DNA of 64,000 nucleotides from Saprospiraceae bacterium (GCA_019694255.1 JAIBCI010000031.1:1-64000); one strand, 5' to 3'. Numbered from the stretch's first letter, positions 43,018 to 52,412 are shown. The notes: generated by a model not told the origin, from the letters alone. Numbers and translations: made by a program.

Positions 43018-43737
43018 CTAAGCTACCAGGGCAAAATGCTCCTTAACCCAGCTCAATAGACTTTCAAAAAGTGCCCTGCCGTCCGTATTGCCGAGTTCGG
43101 CTTCAGAAGCTCTTTCAGGGTGGGGCATCATTCCACATACATTACGGGTCTCATTACATATACCAGCAATGTTCATCCTGGATCCATTGACATTCGACGC
43201 TTCGTTGACAATTCCTTGCGAATCGCAATATTGAAACATGATCTGCCGGTTGGTTACCAGTCTGTCAAGTGTATCATCATCGCAGTAATACCTTCCATCG
43301 GCGTGGGCGATTGGGATCATGTAACGCTGATGAAGATCAAGATCATAGGTCAGTGGTGTCTCCCTGGAAAATGGCTTGAGAAATACATTGCGGCAGATAA
43401 AGTGTTGCGATTCATTGACCAGCAATTGTCCTGGCAGGAGGCCTGCCTCACACAATATTTGAAAACCATTACAAATGCCGATGACAAGTCCTCCTCGTCC
43501 GGCAAAAGAGACCACTGCACCCATAATAGGAGAAAATCGGGCAATAGCACCACATCGAAGGTAATCACCGTATGAAAATCCGCCTGGCAGGAATATCATA
43601 TCGCCCGGATTGAAATGATCCAATGAATGATTTTTATGCCATAAACGCTCTACCCTACAGCCAAAAACATCTCTTAGGACGTAAACTAAATCATCATCAC
43701 AATTGGATCCTGGAAATGTAATAATTCCGCATTTCAT
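43018..43737 (-). CDS. purQ: Phosphoribosylformylglycinamidine synthase, glutaminase subunit
   Basis: The 239-residue protein is a class I glutamine amidotransferase. The N-terminal KCGIITFPGSNCDDD and GGFSYGDYLRCGAIARFSPIM are characteristic of PurQ. The nucleophile Cys lies in GICNGFQILCEAGLLPG, and the C-terminal His/Glu pair in MMPHPERASE. It releases ammonia from glutamine for the FGAM synthase reaction of purine synthesis. A separate PurQ means the small PurL/PurS type is expected elsewhere, since many Bacteroidota use one large PurL. It has an ATG start; three bases separate it from the DUF6427 gene on the same strand. Confidence 0.95.
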   Translation of the reverse strand: MKCGIITFPGSNCDDDLVYVLRDVFGCRVERLWHKNHSLDHFNPGDMIFLPGGFSYGDYLRCGAIARFSPIMGAVVSFAGRGGLVIGICNGFQILCEAGLLPGQLLVNESQHFICRNVFLKPFSRETPLTYDLDLHQRYMIPIAHADGRYYCDDDTLDRLVTNRQIMFQYCDSQGIVNEASNVNGSRMNIAGICNETRNVCGMMPHPERASEAELGNTDGRALFESLLSWVKEHFALVA

Positions 43738-43740
43738 CTA

Positions 43741-44718
43741 TTACCAGTTTTGAAGTTGCAAAAATAAGGCAAGTATAGCGAAGAATACGTGCAAGGTCTC
43801 TGCAAGTAGCAAATTCCTGATTTTCGCGAGAATGACTGCCAGGAGAACGGATAACGGCATTATCAAGATGAGGAGCGGTGCAATGTTGTCTATTTTTACA
43901 AACATCACAGCAAAGAGGCTGATGAGACAGGCCCAAAAGAGAAAATCATATACCTTCTGAGCTCCGATGTGGGTCTTTATTTGAAATACACTGAACTGTA
44001 GTAGCGCCGCTATAAACAGAATCATTATGATCACAAAAGATACGAGACCACTACCACCAAATTTCATTGCGAGCGGATAAGGACTGAATAAGCTTGCGTA
44101 TTGATCAGCAAAATAAATCGTACTCAGCTGTTTGACATATAAGAACATGGCCAGTAGAATGGCGACGCAGACCAGTCCTGAAATCATCTGCATCAACTCC
44201 CTGAAAGATAGTCCCCTGAAAACGATAAGACCGAAGATTCCCAATACAATAAGCCACAGATAAGTAGTATAAAATAACGTTGCCACTCCAGAATAGAAAC
44301 CAAAATTAAAAATACTGAGCGAGGCGTTTTTCATCAAGTAGGTATTACTGACAGCGCGCAGCGCCAAAATATAAAACATACTACCAATCAATAAGCCGGT
44401 CAATCCGGAAAATACTGGATGAAATCCCGTCAGGATGATAAATACTAGGCCGGCAAACAACTGTCCGTCCGGATTGAGTTTGTGATCATTCACTAACTGA
44501 TTGAGCAGCAATGCATCTACGAATAAGATGATAAGAGAAACATAAAACTGTGCATTGTCCGATAGCCCGCTCCATAAAATCAGCTGATCTGTCAGCCAGC
44601 TATGGTCCAAATGTATCTGGCCGTAATTGACAAAAAACTTCCCGCTGTGCACAATTAGAATATATGGAATCAGCAGCAAATTGTTGAAGACCATATTCTT
44701 TCTGAAAAGCTGGAGCAT
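43741..44718 (-). CDS. DUF6427-like polytopic membrane protein
   Basis: The 325-residue protein begins MLQLFRKNMVFNNLLLIPYILIVHSGKFF and has about eight to nine hydrophobic segments, for example LFAGLVFIILTGFHPVFSGLTGLLIGSMFYIL, LVSFVIIMILFIAALLQF and IAPLLILIMPLSVLLAVILAKI. A conserved arrangement of this sort (FRKNM...Y) is the DUF6427 family in Bacteroidota, with no known activity. The stop lies three bases before the purQ start, so they are cotranscribed. The polyprenyl synthase is divergent. A role in lipid or glycan export is speculation. Confidence 0.75.
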   Translation of the reverse strand: MLQLFRKNMVFNNLLLIPYILIVHSGKFFVNYGQIHLDHSWLTDQLILWSGLSDNAQFYVSLIILFVDALLLNQLVNDHKLNPDGQLFAGLVFIILTGFHPVFSGLTGLLIGSMFYILALRAVSNTYLMKNASLSIFNFGFYSGVATLFYTTYLWLIVLGIFGLIVFRGLSFRELMQMISGLVCVAILLAMFLYVKQLSTIYFADQYASLFSPYPLAMKFGGSGLVSFVIIMILFIAALLQFSVFQIKTHIGAQKVYDFLFWACLISLFAVMFVKIDNIAPLLILIMPLSVLLAVILAKIRNLLLAETLHVFFAILALFLQLQNW

Positions 44719-44790
44719 CCGGCTAATTTTGGGCTAAGATAGAATATTGGCCATAATTTGCTAAACCCGTGGTGTACTTATAATGTTTAT

Positions 44791-44798
44791 TAGCTTTG
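44791..44798 (+). promoter_or_regulatory. -7 promoter element (TAGCTTTG)
   Basis: A perfect TAnnTTTG match 9 bases before the ATG at 44808. It overlaps an in-frame TTG at 44796, which is therefore not the start. Confidence 0.6.
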
Positions 44799-44807
44799 CG
44801 GCGAATC

Positions 44808-45782
44808 ATGCCTCAGACCTTAAAAGATATCAGATCTTGCATAGAAAAGGAACTTGAAGAGTTTGAAGTTCACTTCAGGCAGGCAATACAAAGCAGAATC
44901 CCGCTTCTGGATAAGATAAGTCTGTATATAATAAAAACCAAGGGCAAGCAGTTCAGACCCATGATCTCCCTACTTTGCGCGAAGCTTTTCGGAGAGATTA
45001 ATGAAAACACCTTTACGGCAGCAACAATGGTGGAACTTCTGCACACCGCAACACTTGTTCATGATGATGTGGTCGATGAATCTGACCAGCGCCGCGGTTT
45101 CTTTTCAATCAATGCGCTTTGGAAAAACAAGATTGCTGTTCTTGTGGGCGATTACCTCCTGTCCAGAGGTTTACTTGTAGCACTCAACAGAAATCAGTTC
45201 GAGATGCTGAAAATACTCTCAAACACAGTGAGTGATATGAGTGAAGGTGAGCTTCTGCAACTTGAAAAGGCTCGGCGCCTCGACATAACCAAAGAAATCT
45301 ATTACCAGATCATCCGACAAAAAACAGCATCTCTCATTGCCACTTCCTGTCATTGTGGCGCACTGACTACATGTCATGATACTTCAAAACTTGAGCATAT
45401 CCATCGTTTTGGCATGAACCTGGGTATCGCTTTTCAAATTCGCGATGACCTGATGGATCTTGAATCGGATATTATGGGCAAGCCGAAAATACAGGATATA
45501 AGAGAAAAAAAGATGACCCTGCCGCTGATCCTGGCGCTCGGAAGTGCTCCGTCCAATGAATCAAAACAAATTATCCGGGGCATCAGGTCGGATTCAGAAA
45601 ACGAAGATGTCATTCGCAGGACTGTTGAATTTATTCATCGCTTCGACGGGGTTCGCAAGGCCACAGAAGAAATGAATCAACACCGGGATGAAGCGCTTAG
45701 ATCACTGTCTCATTTGCCTTCTGGGGAAATCCAATCCGCCTTGAGCAGACTCTGTTATTTCGTTACGGAACGTGAAAAATAA
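44808..45782 (+). CDS. All-trans polyprenyl diphosphate synthase (IspB-like)
   Basis: The 324-residue enzyme has both Asp-rich motifs. The first is LVHDDVVDESDQRRG and the second QIRDDLMDLESD. It also carries GKQFRPMI at the substrate-binding N-terminus and a KTASLIATSC segment. It elongates farnesyl or geranylgeranyl diphosphate with isopentenyl diphosphate to the side chain of menaquinone; the chain length cannot be read by eye. There is no signal peptide. ATG 44808 is chosen over an upstream TTG. Confidence 0.93.
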   Translation: MPQTLKDIRSCIEKELEEFEVHFRQAIQSRIPLLDKISLYIIKTKGKQFRPMISLLCAKLFGEINENTFTAATMVELLHTATLVHDDVVDESDQRRGFFSINALWKNKIAVLVGDYLLSRGLLVALNRNQFEMLKILSNTVSDMSEGELLQLEKARRLDITKEIYYQIIRQKTASLIATSCHCGALTTCHDTSKLEHIHRFGMNLGIAFQIRDDLMDLESDIMGKPKIQDIREKKMTLPLILALGSAPSNESKQIIRGIRSDSENEDVIRRTVEFIHRFDGVRKATEEMNQHRDEALRSLSHLPSGEIQSALSRLCYFVTEREK

Positions 45783-45858
45783 TATTTTAACAGCTGGTCA
45801 TCCATTGAAGCGTTGCACAATGCACTAATTTTCAAAAAATCAGCAGCGTGGTTAATTA

Positions 45859-46188
45859 CTAATGCCTGAGAGAAGGCAATATTTTGACCTGAATATAATT
45901 AAGCGCGGAGTCCCCTTCGTGTGCAATAATTTGATAATCCGAAAGATTGTTTTGCAGGTATTTTTCACATAGTCGAATCATTGATGCGTGCCCGATCATA
46001 AAAAAACTAGTTTTAAGATTGTGAACCTGCGTATAAGCAATCTTTGGATCAGACATTAATAGCTTGTCTTCCAGTTTATTGAGACGATCTCGCGTATCTT
46101 CTATCCACTCGTCCACCATATCAGCCAACAGTTGAGGATCTCCAAAGCTGATCTGCTTTAAATAACCTAGGTCAATTGAGTGTTCCAT
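45859..46188 (-). CDS. Stand-alone HPt-domain protein
   Basis: The 109-residue protein is a four-helix-bundle type histidine phosphotransfer domain: ISFGDPQLLADMVDEWIEDTRDRLNKLEDKLL, then YTQVHNLKTSFFMIGHASMIRLCEKYLQ with the phosphoacceptor His56 in the family H-x-L-K-x-S context. It has no kinase, receiver or output domain attached. HPt proteins relay phosphate between a hybrid kinase's receiver and a response regulator. The two kinases in this window are classical, so its partner is not here. ATG 46188 is chosen because the longer start adds a hydrophobic stretch that overlaps the next gene; 17 bases of overlap remain. Confidence 0.75.
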   Translation of the reverse strand: MEHSIDLGYLKQISFGDPQLLADMVDEWIEDTRDRLNKLEDKLLMSDPKIAYTQVHNLKTSFFMIGHASMIRLCEKYLQNNLSDYQIIAHEGDSALNYIQVKILPSLRH

Positions 46189-46558
46189 AAGATTTATGCA
46201 AGGCCTCTTCTTCAGGGAAGAAAATAATCTGAGCACCCAATTCAGAAAGAACAAAAAGACAGAAATGATGCTCATGATCTAGATAAAGTTTTTTGAATTC
46301 GGCGACTTTATCTTCCAGAATGATGCTTTTTAGAACGAATTCTTCAAGACTTGAAGCATGCACTGACCACTGACCCGTGGTTTCGCCCGCTTCGATGACT
46401 GGAACGCCCATGGACAATTGTTGCTGATGTAAAATGAAGATCGGAAATTCCGTTATCTCCTGATCCAGCATCACTTCACGGGCCTGCGCAAGGGCTTTAC
46501 GATATCTCCTGAGGTCCTGCTCCAGTTCCAGAAATTTTTCAACATTGACTTTACTCAT
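46172..46558 (-). CDS. Conserved hypothetical protein, 128 residues
   Basis: The protein begins MSKVNVEKFLELEQDLRRYRKALAQAREVMLDQEITEFPIFILHQ, an N-terminal coiled-coil helix followed by a beta-strand region (SMGVPVIEAGETTGQWSVHASSLEEFV) and a C-terminal FCLFVLSELGAQIIFFPEE. It is acidic and cytoplasmic, with no membrane segment. The shape recalls small Bacteroidota proteins located next to rRNA methyltransferase genes, but I cannot name a family. Its ATG overlaps the RlmD gene by four bases (ATGA) and the HPt gene starts within its 3' end, so all three are translationally coupled. Confidence 0.6.
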   Translation of the reverse strand: MSKVNVEKFLELEQDLRRYRKALAQAREVMLDQEITEFPIFILHQQQLSMGVPVIEAGETTGQWSVHASSLEEFVLKSIILEDKVAEFKKLYLDHEHHFCLFVLSELGAQIIFFPEEEALHKSYGTLN

Positions 46559-47964
46559 TCCACCTGCTTAATAATTAATCTTGTCACCACTTCAATATGA
46601 TTTGTCATTGGAAACATATCTACAGGTCGGTATCGGTCAACATGATATGCCTGACTCATCAAAAGAATGTCTCTTGCTGCTGTGGAGGGATTGCAGCTCA
46701 CATATACAATTCTTGCTGGTGCCATTCTCAGAATCTGTTCTATCACCTCAGGATGTATCCCCGTTCTAGGTGGATCAATGATCATGACGTCCGGTCTTCC
46801 GTACTGCGCAATGAGTTCTTCATTTAATATTTTTAATACATCGCCCGCGATAAAATGGCAATTGGAGAGCGCGTTCAGAGTTGCATTAACATGTGCATCA
46901 TCAATCGCTTCCTTTATCTCTTCAATTCCCAACACTGCAGATGCCTTATGCGCTAGATATATTCCGATACTACCCACACCACAATAGAGATCATATACTA
47001 CTTCAGTACCTGATAGTCCTGCGTATTCTTCTACAAGCCTGTACAATCTTTCTGTCTGATTACGGTTAGTTTGAAAAAACGATTTAGGCCCAATGCAGAA
47101 TCGCACATGATCTAATCTGGTATAAATGAAATCATCACCGTAGACTTTCTCGCATACAACATCATGCCATGAGTCATTTTTCTTGGCATTGACTGCATAC
47201 CACAATGATACAATATTTTTAAAATGGCTGGTTAAAAAGTCCCTGATTGCTTGCATCGCTTCTTCATCTTTTTGTGAAAATGAGAGCACTGCCATGACTT
47301 CATTCTGCTCATTGGTCTTCATAATCAGATTACGCAACAACCCTTCATGATTTCTAACATCGTAATATGAATAGCCTCTCGCAATGGTAAATTCTCTGAG
47401 TGCATTGCGAACTTCATTAGAGATTATATTTTGCAAAAAGCATTCTTCGACATCTACAATTTTATCAAATATTCCCGGACGGTGAAATCCAAGTGCATTG
47501 CGATTGTTAACACCTTCCAGATCTTTTTCTTCGTAGAGCATCCATCTTCTGCTCGAAAATGTGAATTCAAGTTTATTTCGATAATAATATGGTTCTTCAC
47601 AGGGCAACATTGGCTCTGCTGTTGCAGTTTCAACTTTGGCAATACGTTGCATGGCACTGTTGACAATACCTTCTTTTATCTCAGTTTGTTTTACATAGGC
47701 GAGATTCTGCCAGCTGCAACCCCCGCATATGCCAAAGTGTTTACAGCGGGGCGCAGTACGGAACGCCGATTCAACAATTATCTGATGTACGTAACCATGC
47801 CAGACTCCCTTGCGCTTGCGGGTTATCATAACATCGGCCACATCACCCGGAACGCCACCCTGAACAAAAATGACCATACCGTCTTCTGCCCTTCCGACTG
47901 ATAAGCCCTGATGTGTAATATCGTGCAACTGCACGGAATGAATTATTTTTTCCTTTCGACCCAT
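46555..47964 (-). CDS. rlmD: 23S rRNA (uracil-5)-methyltransferase, RlmD/RumA type
   Basis: The 469-residue enzyme has an N-terminal TRAM domain (DITHQGLSVGRAEDGMVIFV), an iron-sulphur cluster Cys group (CKHFGICGGC plus a Cys in VEECFLQ), and the SAM-binding domain with YDLYCGVGSIGIYLA, DPPRTGIHPE and the catalytic Cys in YVSCNPSTAARD. It methylates U1939-type positions of 23S rRNA, although RlmCD dual activity cannot be excluded. ATG 47964 is chosen; the upstream TTG at 47967 is less likely. Its ATG overlaps the stop of the OmpA-like gene by one base. Confidence 0.93.
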   Translation of the reverse strand: MGRKEKIIHSVQLHDITHQGLSVGRAEDGMVIFVQGGVPGDVADVMITRKRKGVWHGYVHQIIVESAFRTAPRCKHFGICGGCSWQNLAYVKQTEIKEGIVNSAMQRIAKVETATAEPMLPCEEPYYYRNKLEFTFSSRRWMLYEEKDLEGVNNRNALGFHRPGIFDKIVDVEECFLQNIISNEVRNALREFTIARGYSYYDVRNHEGLLRNLIMKTNEQNEVMAVLSFSQKDEEAMQAIRDFLTSHFKNIVSLWYAVNAKKNDSWHDVVCEKVYGDDFIYTRLDHVRFCIGPKSFFQTNRNQTERLYRLVEEYAGLSGTEVVYDLYCGVGSIGIYLAHKASAVLGIEEIKEAIDDAHVNATLNALSNCHFIAGDVLKILNEELIAQYGRPDVMIIDPPRTGIHPEVIEQILRMAPARIVYVSCNPSTAARDILLMSQAYHVDRYRPVDMFPMTNHIEVVTRLIIKQVE

Positions 47965-49898
47965 CAATGCTTAATTAAAAATTCCGTTCGTCTGTTCTGT
48001 CTTCTGCCTTCTTCTGTAGAATTATCCGCCACAGGTTCTTTTTCTCCTCTCCCTTCACTGGTTATTCTTGATTTTTCAATACCGCCGGATATCAGATATG
48101 CTGCCACAGATTCAGCACGCCGACCCGATAATAGTTCATTCGTCTCTTCCGATCCAATGTTGTCGGTATGTCCGAGAATATGTATTTTACAATTACTATC
48201 CGTTTTAAGAATTTTTATCACATGATCCAGTTCAAAGAATGATTCAGGCTGCAATTCCGCAGAACCGGAGGAGAAAAAAATATTCTTGAGCACCACTCTT
48301 ACTTCCTCCTTTCCAATTGGTTTCATTGCCCAGATTTTGTAGGACGGATTAAATCTGGAATTGGCAGTACAGTCAAATTGCTCCGAAAGCAGCTGATATC
48401 CAGGATGACTAATGTTGATTGCAAAGATCCCTCCTCCTGGCAGGGAAAACGTTTTTTGCCCGGAGGCTCCAAGAATTTCCGAAACAATCAGTTTTTTATC
48501 TTCAATACGAAAGAGCTCTATGGTTGCAGGCAAAGGATGGTTGTCTTTTGCATCAACCACATTGAATCGAATATAACAACTTGGAACAGGTTTTACAATC
48601 TCTGGTATTGTCAACTCAAAAATGTCAAGGTTTATTTTTTTTATTTTTTGAGGGTCTTTTTCATTTTGAAACAAGCGATCACTTGCCATAAGCGCTTTTT
48701 TTCCGTCATAAAAAGCTACAAAAGAAGATTCATCCAAAGGTGTATTGATCGGATAACCAAGGTTGACGGGTTGAGACCAAATTTTGTTTTTTTCGTTTCT
48801 TGATAAGAAAAGGTCCATTCCCCCCATTCCAATATGTCCGTTAGACGAAAAATAAAGCGTTCGTCCATCCTGATGTAGAAATGGGCACTCTTCATTACCA
48901 GCGGTATTGACTGGTGAGCCGAGGTTGACCGGTTTGGTCCATTCATTTTTTTTTCCCCGTACAGACATCCAGATGTCCCTGCCCCCTATACCTCCAATCC
49001 TGTCACTGCAAAAAAATAGTATGTTACCGTTGTCTGCAATGCATGGCTGGGACTCAAATGCCGGCGTATTGATCCTTTCGCCCAGATTGACTGCGGCCGT
49101 CCATTGATTGTTTCTTCTGTAAGAGACATAAAGATCACATCCTCCCAATCCTCCCGGGCGATGACAGCTGACGAATACCAAGGTGTTTCCATCACCTGAA
49201 ATGGCAGGAGCGCCTTCATTCATCGCAGTATTCAGTTCATCGATCGGGACAGGCGTACTCCATAAATCATTTTCACCGCGGTAACTGATAAAAAGATCTT
49301 CCTGATGATCCGCGGAGAGCCTGGTAAAAACCATAGTCCTGCCATCGGCTGTAAGTGATGGTAAAAATTCATTTAACTCCGAATTAATTCCGGTTACCTG
49401 AGCAGGTTCAATTTCAACTGGCGTCCGACTTGCGGAGTCAGCAAAATGATAGGTTGGATACAGTAGTTTAGCCCTATTGAGCAACTCAGGGTTACCAAAC
49501 TTCAGATCGATAAATACTTTTAAGTTATTTGCAGCTTGTTGGAAATGACGGTTCTGGTAATTGGTAAGTGCCAGCGTATAATATACTTTTTGATTGTACT
49601 TCGGATTCAGCATCAGCACTTTCTGAAAATATGTCTCAGCCTGGTCAAAATTCCTAAGATCGTAATACACGGACCCAAGCATCAGGGCAGCATCGATAAA
49701 AAAAGGATTTTTATCCAACAATTTTTTAAATTCCGCAATTGCCTTATCATTTTGACCGGCTTGGTAATAGGTTACTGCTTTCTGATATTTTTTCTTGAGG
49801 GACGGCTCAGCAGTTTTTATATCGATATACTGTGAATATCCTTGTTGGCAAGCCCCAATTAAGATCAGCCATAGCAATGCCCATCTGAAAACTTTCAT
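47964..49898 (-). CDS. TPR/PD40/OmpA-domain outer-membrane protein
   Basis: The 644-residue protein has a lipoprotein-like signal peptide (FRWALLWLILIGAC), then two or three tetratricopeptide repeats, then WD40-like PD40 beta-propeller repeats (for example LTADGRTMVFTRLS, ISGDGNTLVFVSCH, IADNGNILFFCSDR and HQDGRTLYFSSNG), a carboxypeptidase-like linker and a C-terminal OmpA domain (IHILGHTDNIGSEETNELLSGRRAESVAAYLIS). The OmpA domain binds peptidoglycan. Such proteins occur with the type 9 secretion and gliding machinery (PorE/SprF neighbourhoods), but the context here does not prove that. Confidence 0.9.
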   Translation of the reverse strand: MKVFRWALLWLILIGACQQGYSQYIDIKTAEPSLKKKYQKAVTYYQAGQNDKAIAEFKKLLDKNPFFIDAALMLGSVYYDLRNFDQAETYFQKVLMLNPKYNQKVYYTLALTNYQNRHFQQAANNLKVFIDLKFGNPELLNRAKLLYPTYHFADSASRTPVEIEPAQVTGINSELNEFLPSLTADGRTMVFTRLSADHQEDLFISYRGENDLWSTPVPIDELNTAMNEGAPAISGDGNTLVFVSCHRPGGLGGCDLYVSYRRNNQWTAAVNLGERINTPAFESQPCIADNGNILFFCSDRIGGIGGRDIWMSVRGKKNEWTKPVNLGSPVNTAGNEECPFLHQDGRTLYFSSNGHIGMGGMDLFLSRNEKNKIWSQPVNLGYPINTPLDESSFVAFYDGKKALMASDRLFQNEKDPQKIKKINLDIFELTIPEIVKPVPSCYIRFNVVDAKDNHPLPATIELFRIEDKKLIVSEILGASGQKTFSLPGGGIFAINISHPGYQLLSEQFDCTANSRFNPSYKIWAMKPIGKEEVRVVLKNIFFSSGSAELQPESFFELDHVIKILKTDSNCKIHILGHTDNIGSEETNELLSGRRAESVAAYLISGGIEKSRITSEGRGEKEPVADNSTEEGRRQNRRTEFLIKH

Positions 49899-49931
49899 AT
49901 CAATCAAACGATAAACCCTGAATCAGTTGTA

Positions 49932-50969
49932 TCAGGAAAGGTGTAATTCTGCCAAAAGTCGGGAAGCATCCTCATGGCCCAGTTCAGATGCCTTTTTGAG
50001 ATCGATCACGAAGTCAGGTTTTCCGGCAGCTTTTCGGGCAAGCGCTCTGTGGTGAAACAATTCAGCTCTTTTTTCAAAATTTTTTGCAGGATCAAGCGCG
50101 GCGCTTTTATCAAAGGCGTCTAGTGCCTGATCGAGCTGTCCCATTGCAAAAAAGGCCTTTCCGTAGTTGAACCAGACCATCGGTAAATGTTTATAGTTAG
50201 GATCTTCCTTGCTAAATTCCTTACTGGTAACCAATTTAAATTCTTTCGCAGCTTCCTCAAACTCCTTGAGCTCAAGATGGCAATAGGCCTTGGATCTTCT
50301 GGCCGACCAATATATCGGTTGAAGCGCTATGGAAGAGCGCGCAGTGTCTTCAAACGACTGCACTGCTTCCCTGAATTTTTTCTGAACCATCAGCGTACGC
50401 GCAATTCCGTAATGCGCTGAAGAATTCATCGGATCAATCGCAGCAGCTTTTTTGAAATCATAGAGAGCATCGTCAAAATTTTTCAAAGTAAAGTTGACAT
50501 ATCCTCTTTGCGTATAAGCCTGTGAGTGCCTTTCATATTTTTCAATCGCCTCGGTTAGCATTTTAATTGCTTCCTGTTCAGATCCCTTTTCTTCTGATGC
50601 TTTTTTGCCCGACTGGTACAGAATAATGCACTTCTTTTCACCATTGGGTTCAATGTGGTAGTGTTGTAGAATTTTTCCCGAATCAGTCATCCAGGCATCA
50701 ATGGTTCCTGCAGACGAAAAACCTGCGCAGTACTCGAGAAAACTGATTGTATTTTTCCAGTATTTCTCTGTGACATTACCTATGAAACGGCCAATATCAA
50801 TCGTGTAATCATCTTTAAAAATCAGTTCTGGCTGCTTGAAGATGAGTTCTCTTTTATAGTGGGTATCCAACCGCGGCGTAATCTGATCAAGAACCTGATT
50901 CATAGTCTTTGAATTGCCCAGTTCCAGCTTACCCTGAATAATAACTTTGTAAAGTACCTGCGGTTGCAT
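49932..50969 (-). CDS. Tetratricopeptide-repeat protein
   Basis: The 345-residue protein has an N-terminal region of about 130 residues (YKVIIQGKLELGNS) without a recognised fold, followed by at least five tetratricopeptide repeats (for example TQRGYVNFTLKNFDDALYDFKKAAAIDP and WFNYGKAFFAMGQLDQALDAFDKSAALDP). There is no signal peptide, so it is probably cytoplasmic and acts as a protein-protein scaffold. It is the first gene of a minus-strand operon that also contains the PD40-OmpA protein (34 bases downstream), the methyltransferase, a conserved protein and the HPt protein. A promoter element at 51066-51073 would drive it with a leader of about 90 bases. Confidence 0.88.
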   Translation of the reverse strand: MQPQVLYKVIIQGKLELGNSKTMNQVLDQITPRLDTHYKRELIFKQPELIFKDDYTIDIGRFIGNVTEKYWKNTISFLEYCAGFSSAGTIDAWMTDSGKILQHYHIEPNGEKKCIILYQSGKKASEEKGSEQEAIKMLTEAIEKYERHSQAYTQRGYVNFTLKNFDDALYDFKKAAAIDPMNSSAHYGIARTLMVQKKFREAVQSFEDTARSSIALQPIYWSARRSKAYCHLELKEFEEAAKEFKLVTSKEFSKEDPNYKHLPMVWFNYGKAFFAMGQLDQALDAFDKSAALDPAKNFEKRAELFHHRALARKAAGKPDFVIDLKKASELGHEDASRLLAELHLS

Positions 50970-51065
50970 AAAGTCTAACTGATTGATTATGTGGGATCAT
51001 TGACTATCTCTGTATCACTTGTAACGCATATTGTTACCTTTCAACAGAACAGCCCGATTCAGGGA

Positions 51066-51073
51066 CAAATATA
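51066..51073 (-). promoter_or_regulatory. -7 promoter element of the TPR-OmpA operon (TATATTTG)
   Basis: Read on the minus strand, this is a perfect TAnnTTTG match 97 bases before the ATG at 50969. A perfect 8-base inverted repeat (51110-51132) lies about 40 bases upstream of it. Confidence 0.5.
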
Positions 51074-51702
51074 ACAAAAACCGTGCAATTGTCGATAATA
51101 ATAGACTGAATTTGAGCACTTTACGCTCAAATAAAACAATTTTAATATGTAACTTGGTGCTTATCATAATATTAAGTATGCAATAAAAAATCAATTAACA
51201 AATTGTTACAAATACAACCTCCTTGCCTTTTGTCAAAGTTCTTTCAATTATTCATTTAATCTTGCAGAATGAAAATACGCAAGAATTTACCAGTCGTAAC
51301 ATTTGCCATGTTATTGAGGACCTTGAAGTCAGTTAGGAAATAGAAATTTAGACTTACATCAGATTAGGTATAACTGTTTTACAGGATTACAGCACCATTC
51401 ATACCTTGATTTTGTAACATTTTAATCGACAATTTTTAGCCCAAAACAGAGAATTGTCTTTCATCTGTAGAGATCATTATTTTTACTTCTGCTAGAATTT
51501 GTTCTGGAAAAATCCATTTCCACTTGCTATTGAGTCGTAGCGTCTTGTTCTAAGTTATCTATGGTTCGCCTGAACAGATTAATTCATTAAATGAAGTGAT
51601 GTGGCACTCACAATAATAAATAACCCTATCTGCAATAAATTACCCAAGCGTTTTTTGAAAATTAATTTCAAGAAAATTACACCTTTTTCCTTTTAGATTT
51701 GC
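51074..51702. other. Non-coding AT-rich gap between the TPR operon and an unknown lipoprotein gene
   Basis: No convincing gene is visible. A possible 24-residue ORF at about 51269-51343 has no coding support. The stretch is strongly AT-rich and includes the inverted repeat at 51110-51132. The whole gap from 50970 to 51702 is the longest in the window. Confidence 0.5.
51110..51132. repeat. 8-base perfect inverted repeat (possible operator)
   Basis: ATTTGAGC / GCTCAAAT with a 7-base loop (actttac). It sits 37 bases upstream of the -7 element of the TPR-OmpA operon, on the side where activators bind. It has no T-run, so it is not a terminator. Confidence 0.4.
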
Positions 51703-52239
51703 CTAGAAATTGTTTTTGTTTTTTTCAAAAAAAATAATTTCATCCCGATAAATATAAGGACTATGTTTGAAAGGTCTAGGTTTCGTAAGATTCAGTTTAT
51801 GCAAAAGCTGTTCGTTGGAAAGCCGGGCTGAATGGACGCTTCTCATTTCTGCATAAATCACAGATCCGTTCTGAAAATAATATTGCTTACGGGTAATTTC
51901 CGTTTGGTTTTTTATTCTAGCCTGATTGATTTCTTTATGAAGAGAAGAGACCAGTTCACCTTTTTCAAAATATAGGTTTATCGTTTGAAAAGATGCAGTT
52001 GAGCTCAGGCTTCTCATAAATCTGATAATCTGCTTGTGATCATCCTTGTATGCAGTCAGCGTATCCGTTTTCTTAAGTGCATAGACGCTGGAATCCAGGC
52101 GAAGCAAGGATTGGTTTTCAATTATTTTATCGATCGCCAGAACCCTGAGCTTCTGATCATTGGCCAGGTCACCCAAACGTCTGTGGCAGGACCAAAATAC
52201 CAACATCAGAATGAAGATTAATAACAGTCTGAAATTCAC
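51703..52239 (-). CDS. Lipoprotein of unknown function
   Basis: The 178-residue protein starts MNFRLLLIFILMLVFWSC, a lipoprotein signal with Cys at residue 18. The mature part is basic with mixed helix and strand prediction (LRVLAIDKIIENQSLLRL, FMRSLSSTASFQTINLYFEKGELV). No motif was recognised. The apparent start is GTG. It is a single minus-strand gene followed by the longest non-coding gap in the window; no terminator is visible. It lies head to head with the transketolase genes. Confidence 0.65.
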   Translation of the reverse strand: MNFRLLLIFILMLVFWSCHRRLGDLANDQKLRVLAIDKIIENQSLLRLDSSVYALKKTDTLTAYKDDHKQIIRFMRSLSSTASFQTINLYFEKGELVSSLHKEINQARIKNQTEITRKQYYFQNGSVIYAEMRSVHSARLSNEQLLHKLNLTKPRPFKHSPYIYRDEIIFFEKNKNNF

Positions 52240-52412
52240 CGGTTGAATTGATTAATGATATGGATGACAAAGTTTGCTAAAATGAACAGTCCAATCAGCA
52301 AACGCTTTGTTAAAGTTGAATCGCGTATGTTAAATCAGGCATTATTTACTGTTTACCGTCATCCCGGGCAGGGTGCAATTATTTTTTGTAGATTGGATCG
52401 TTTTCGATTATA

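Noticed and set aside
51269..51343. 24-residue ORF in the long gap
   Set aside because: Very short, no promoter element at a suitable distance and no sign of coding; likely chance.
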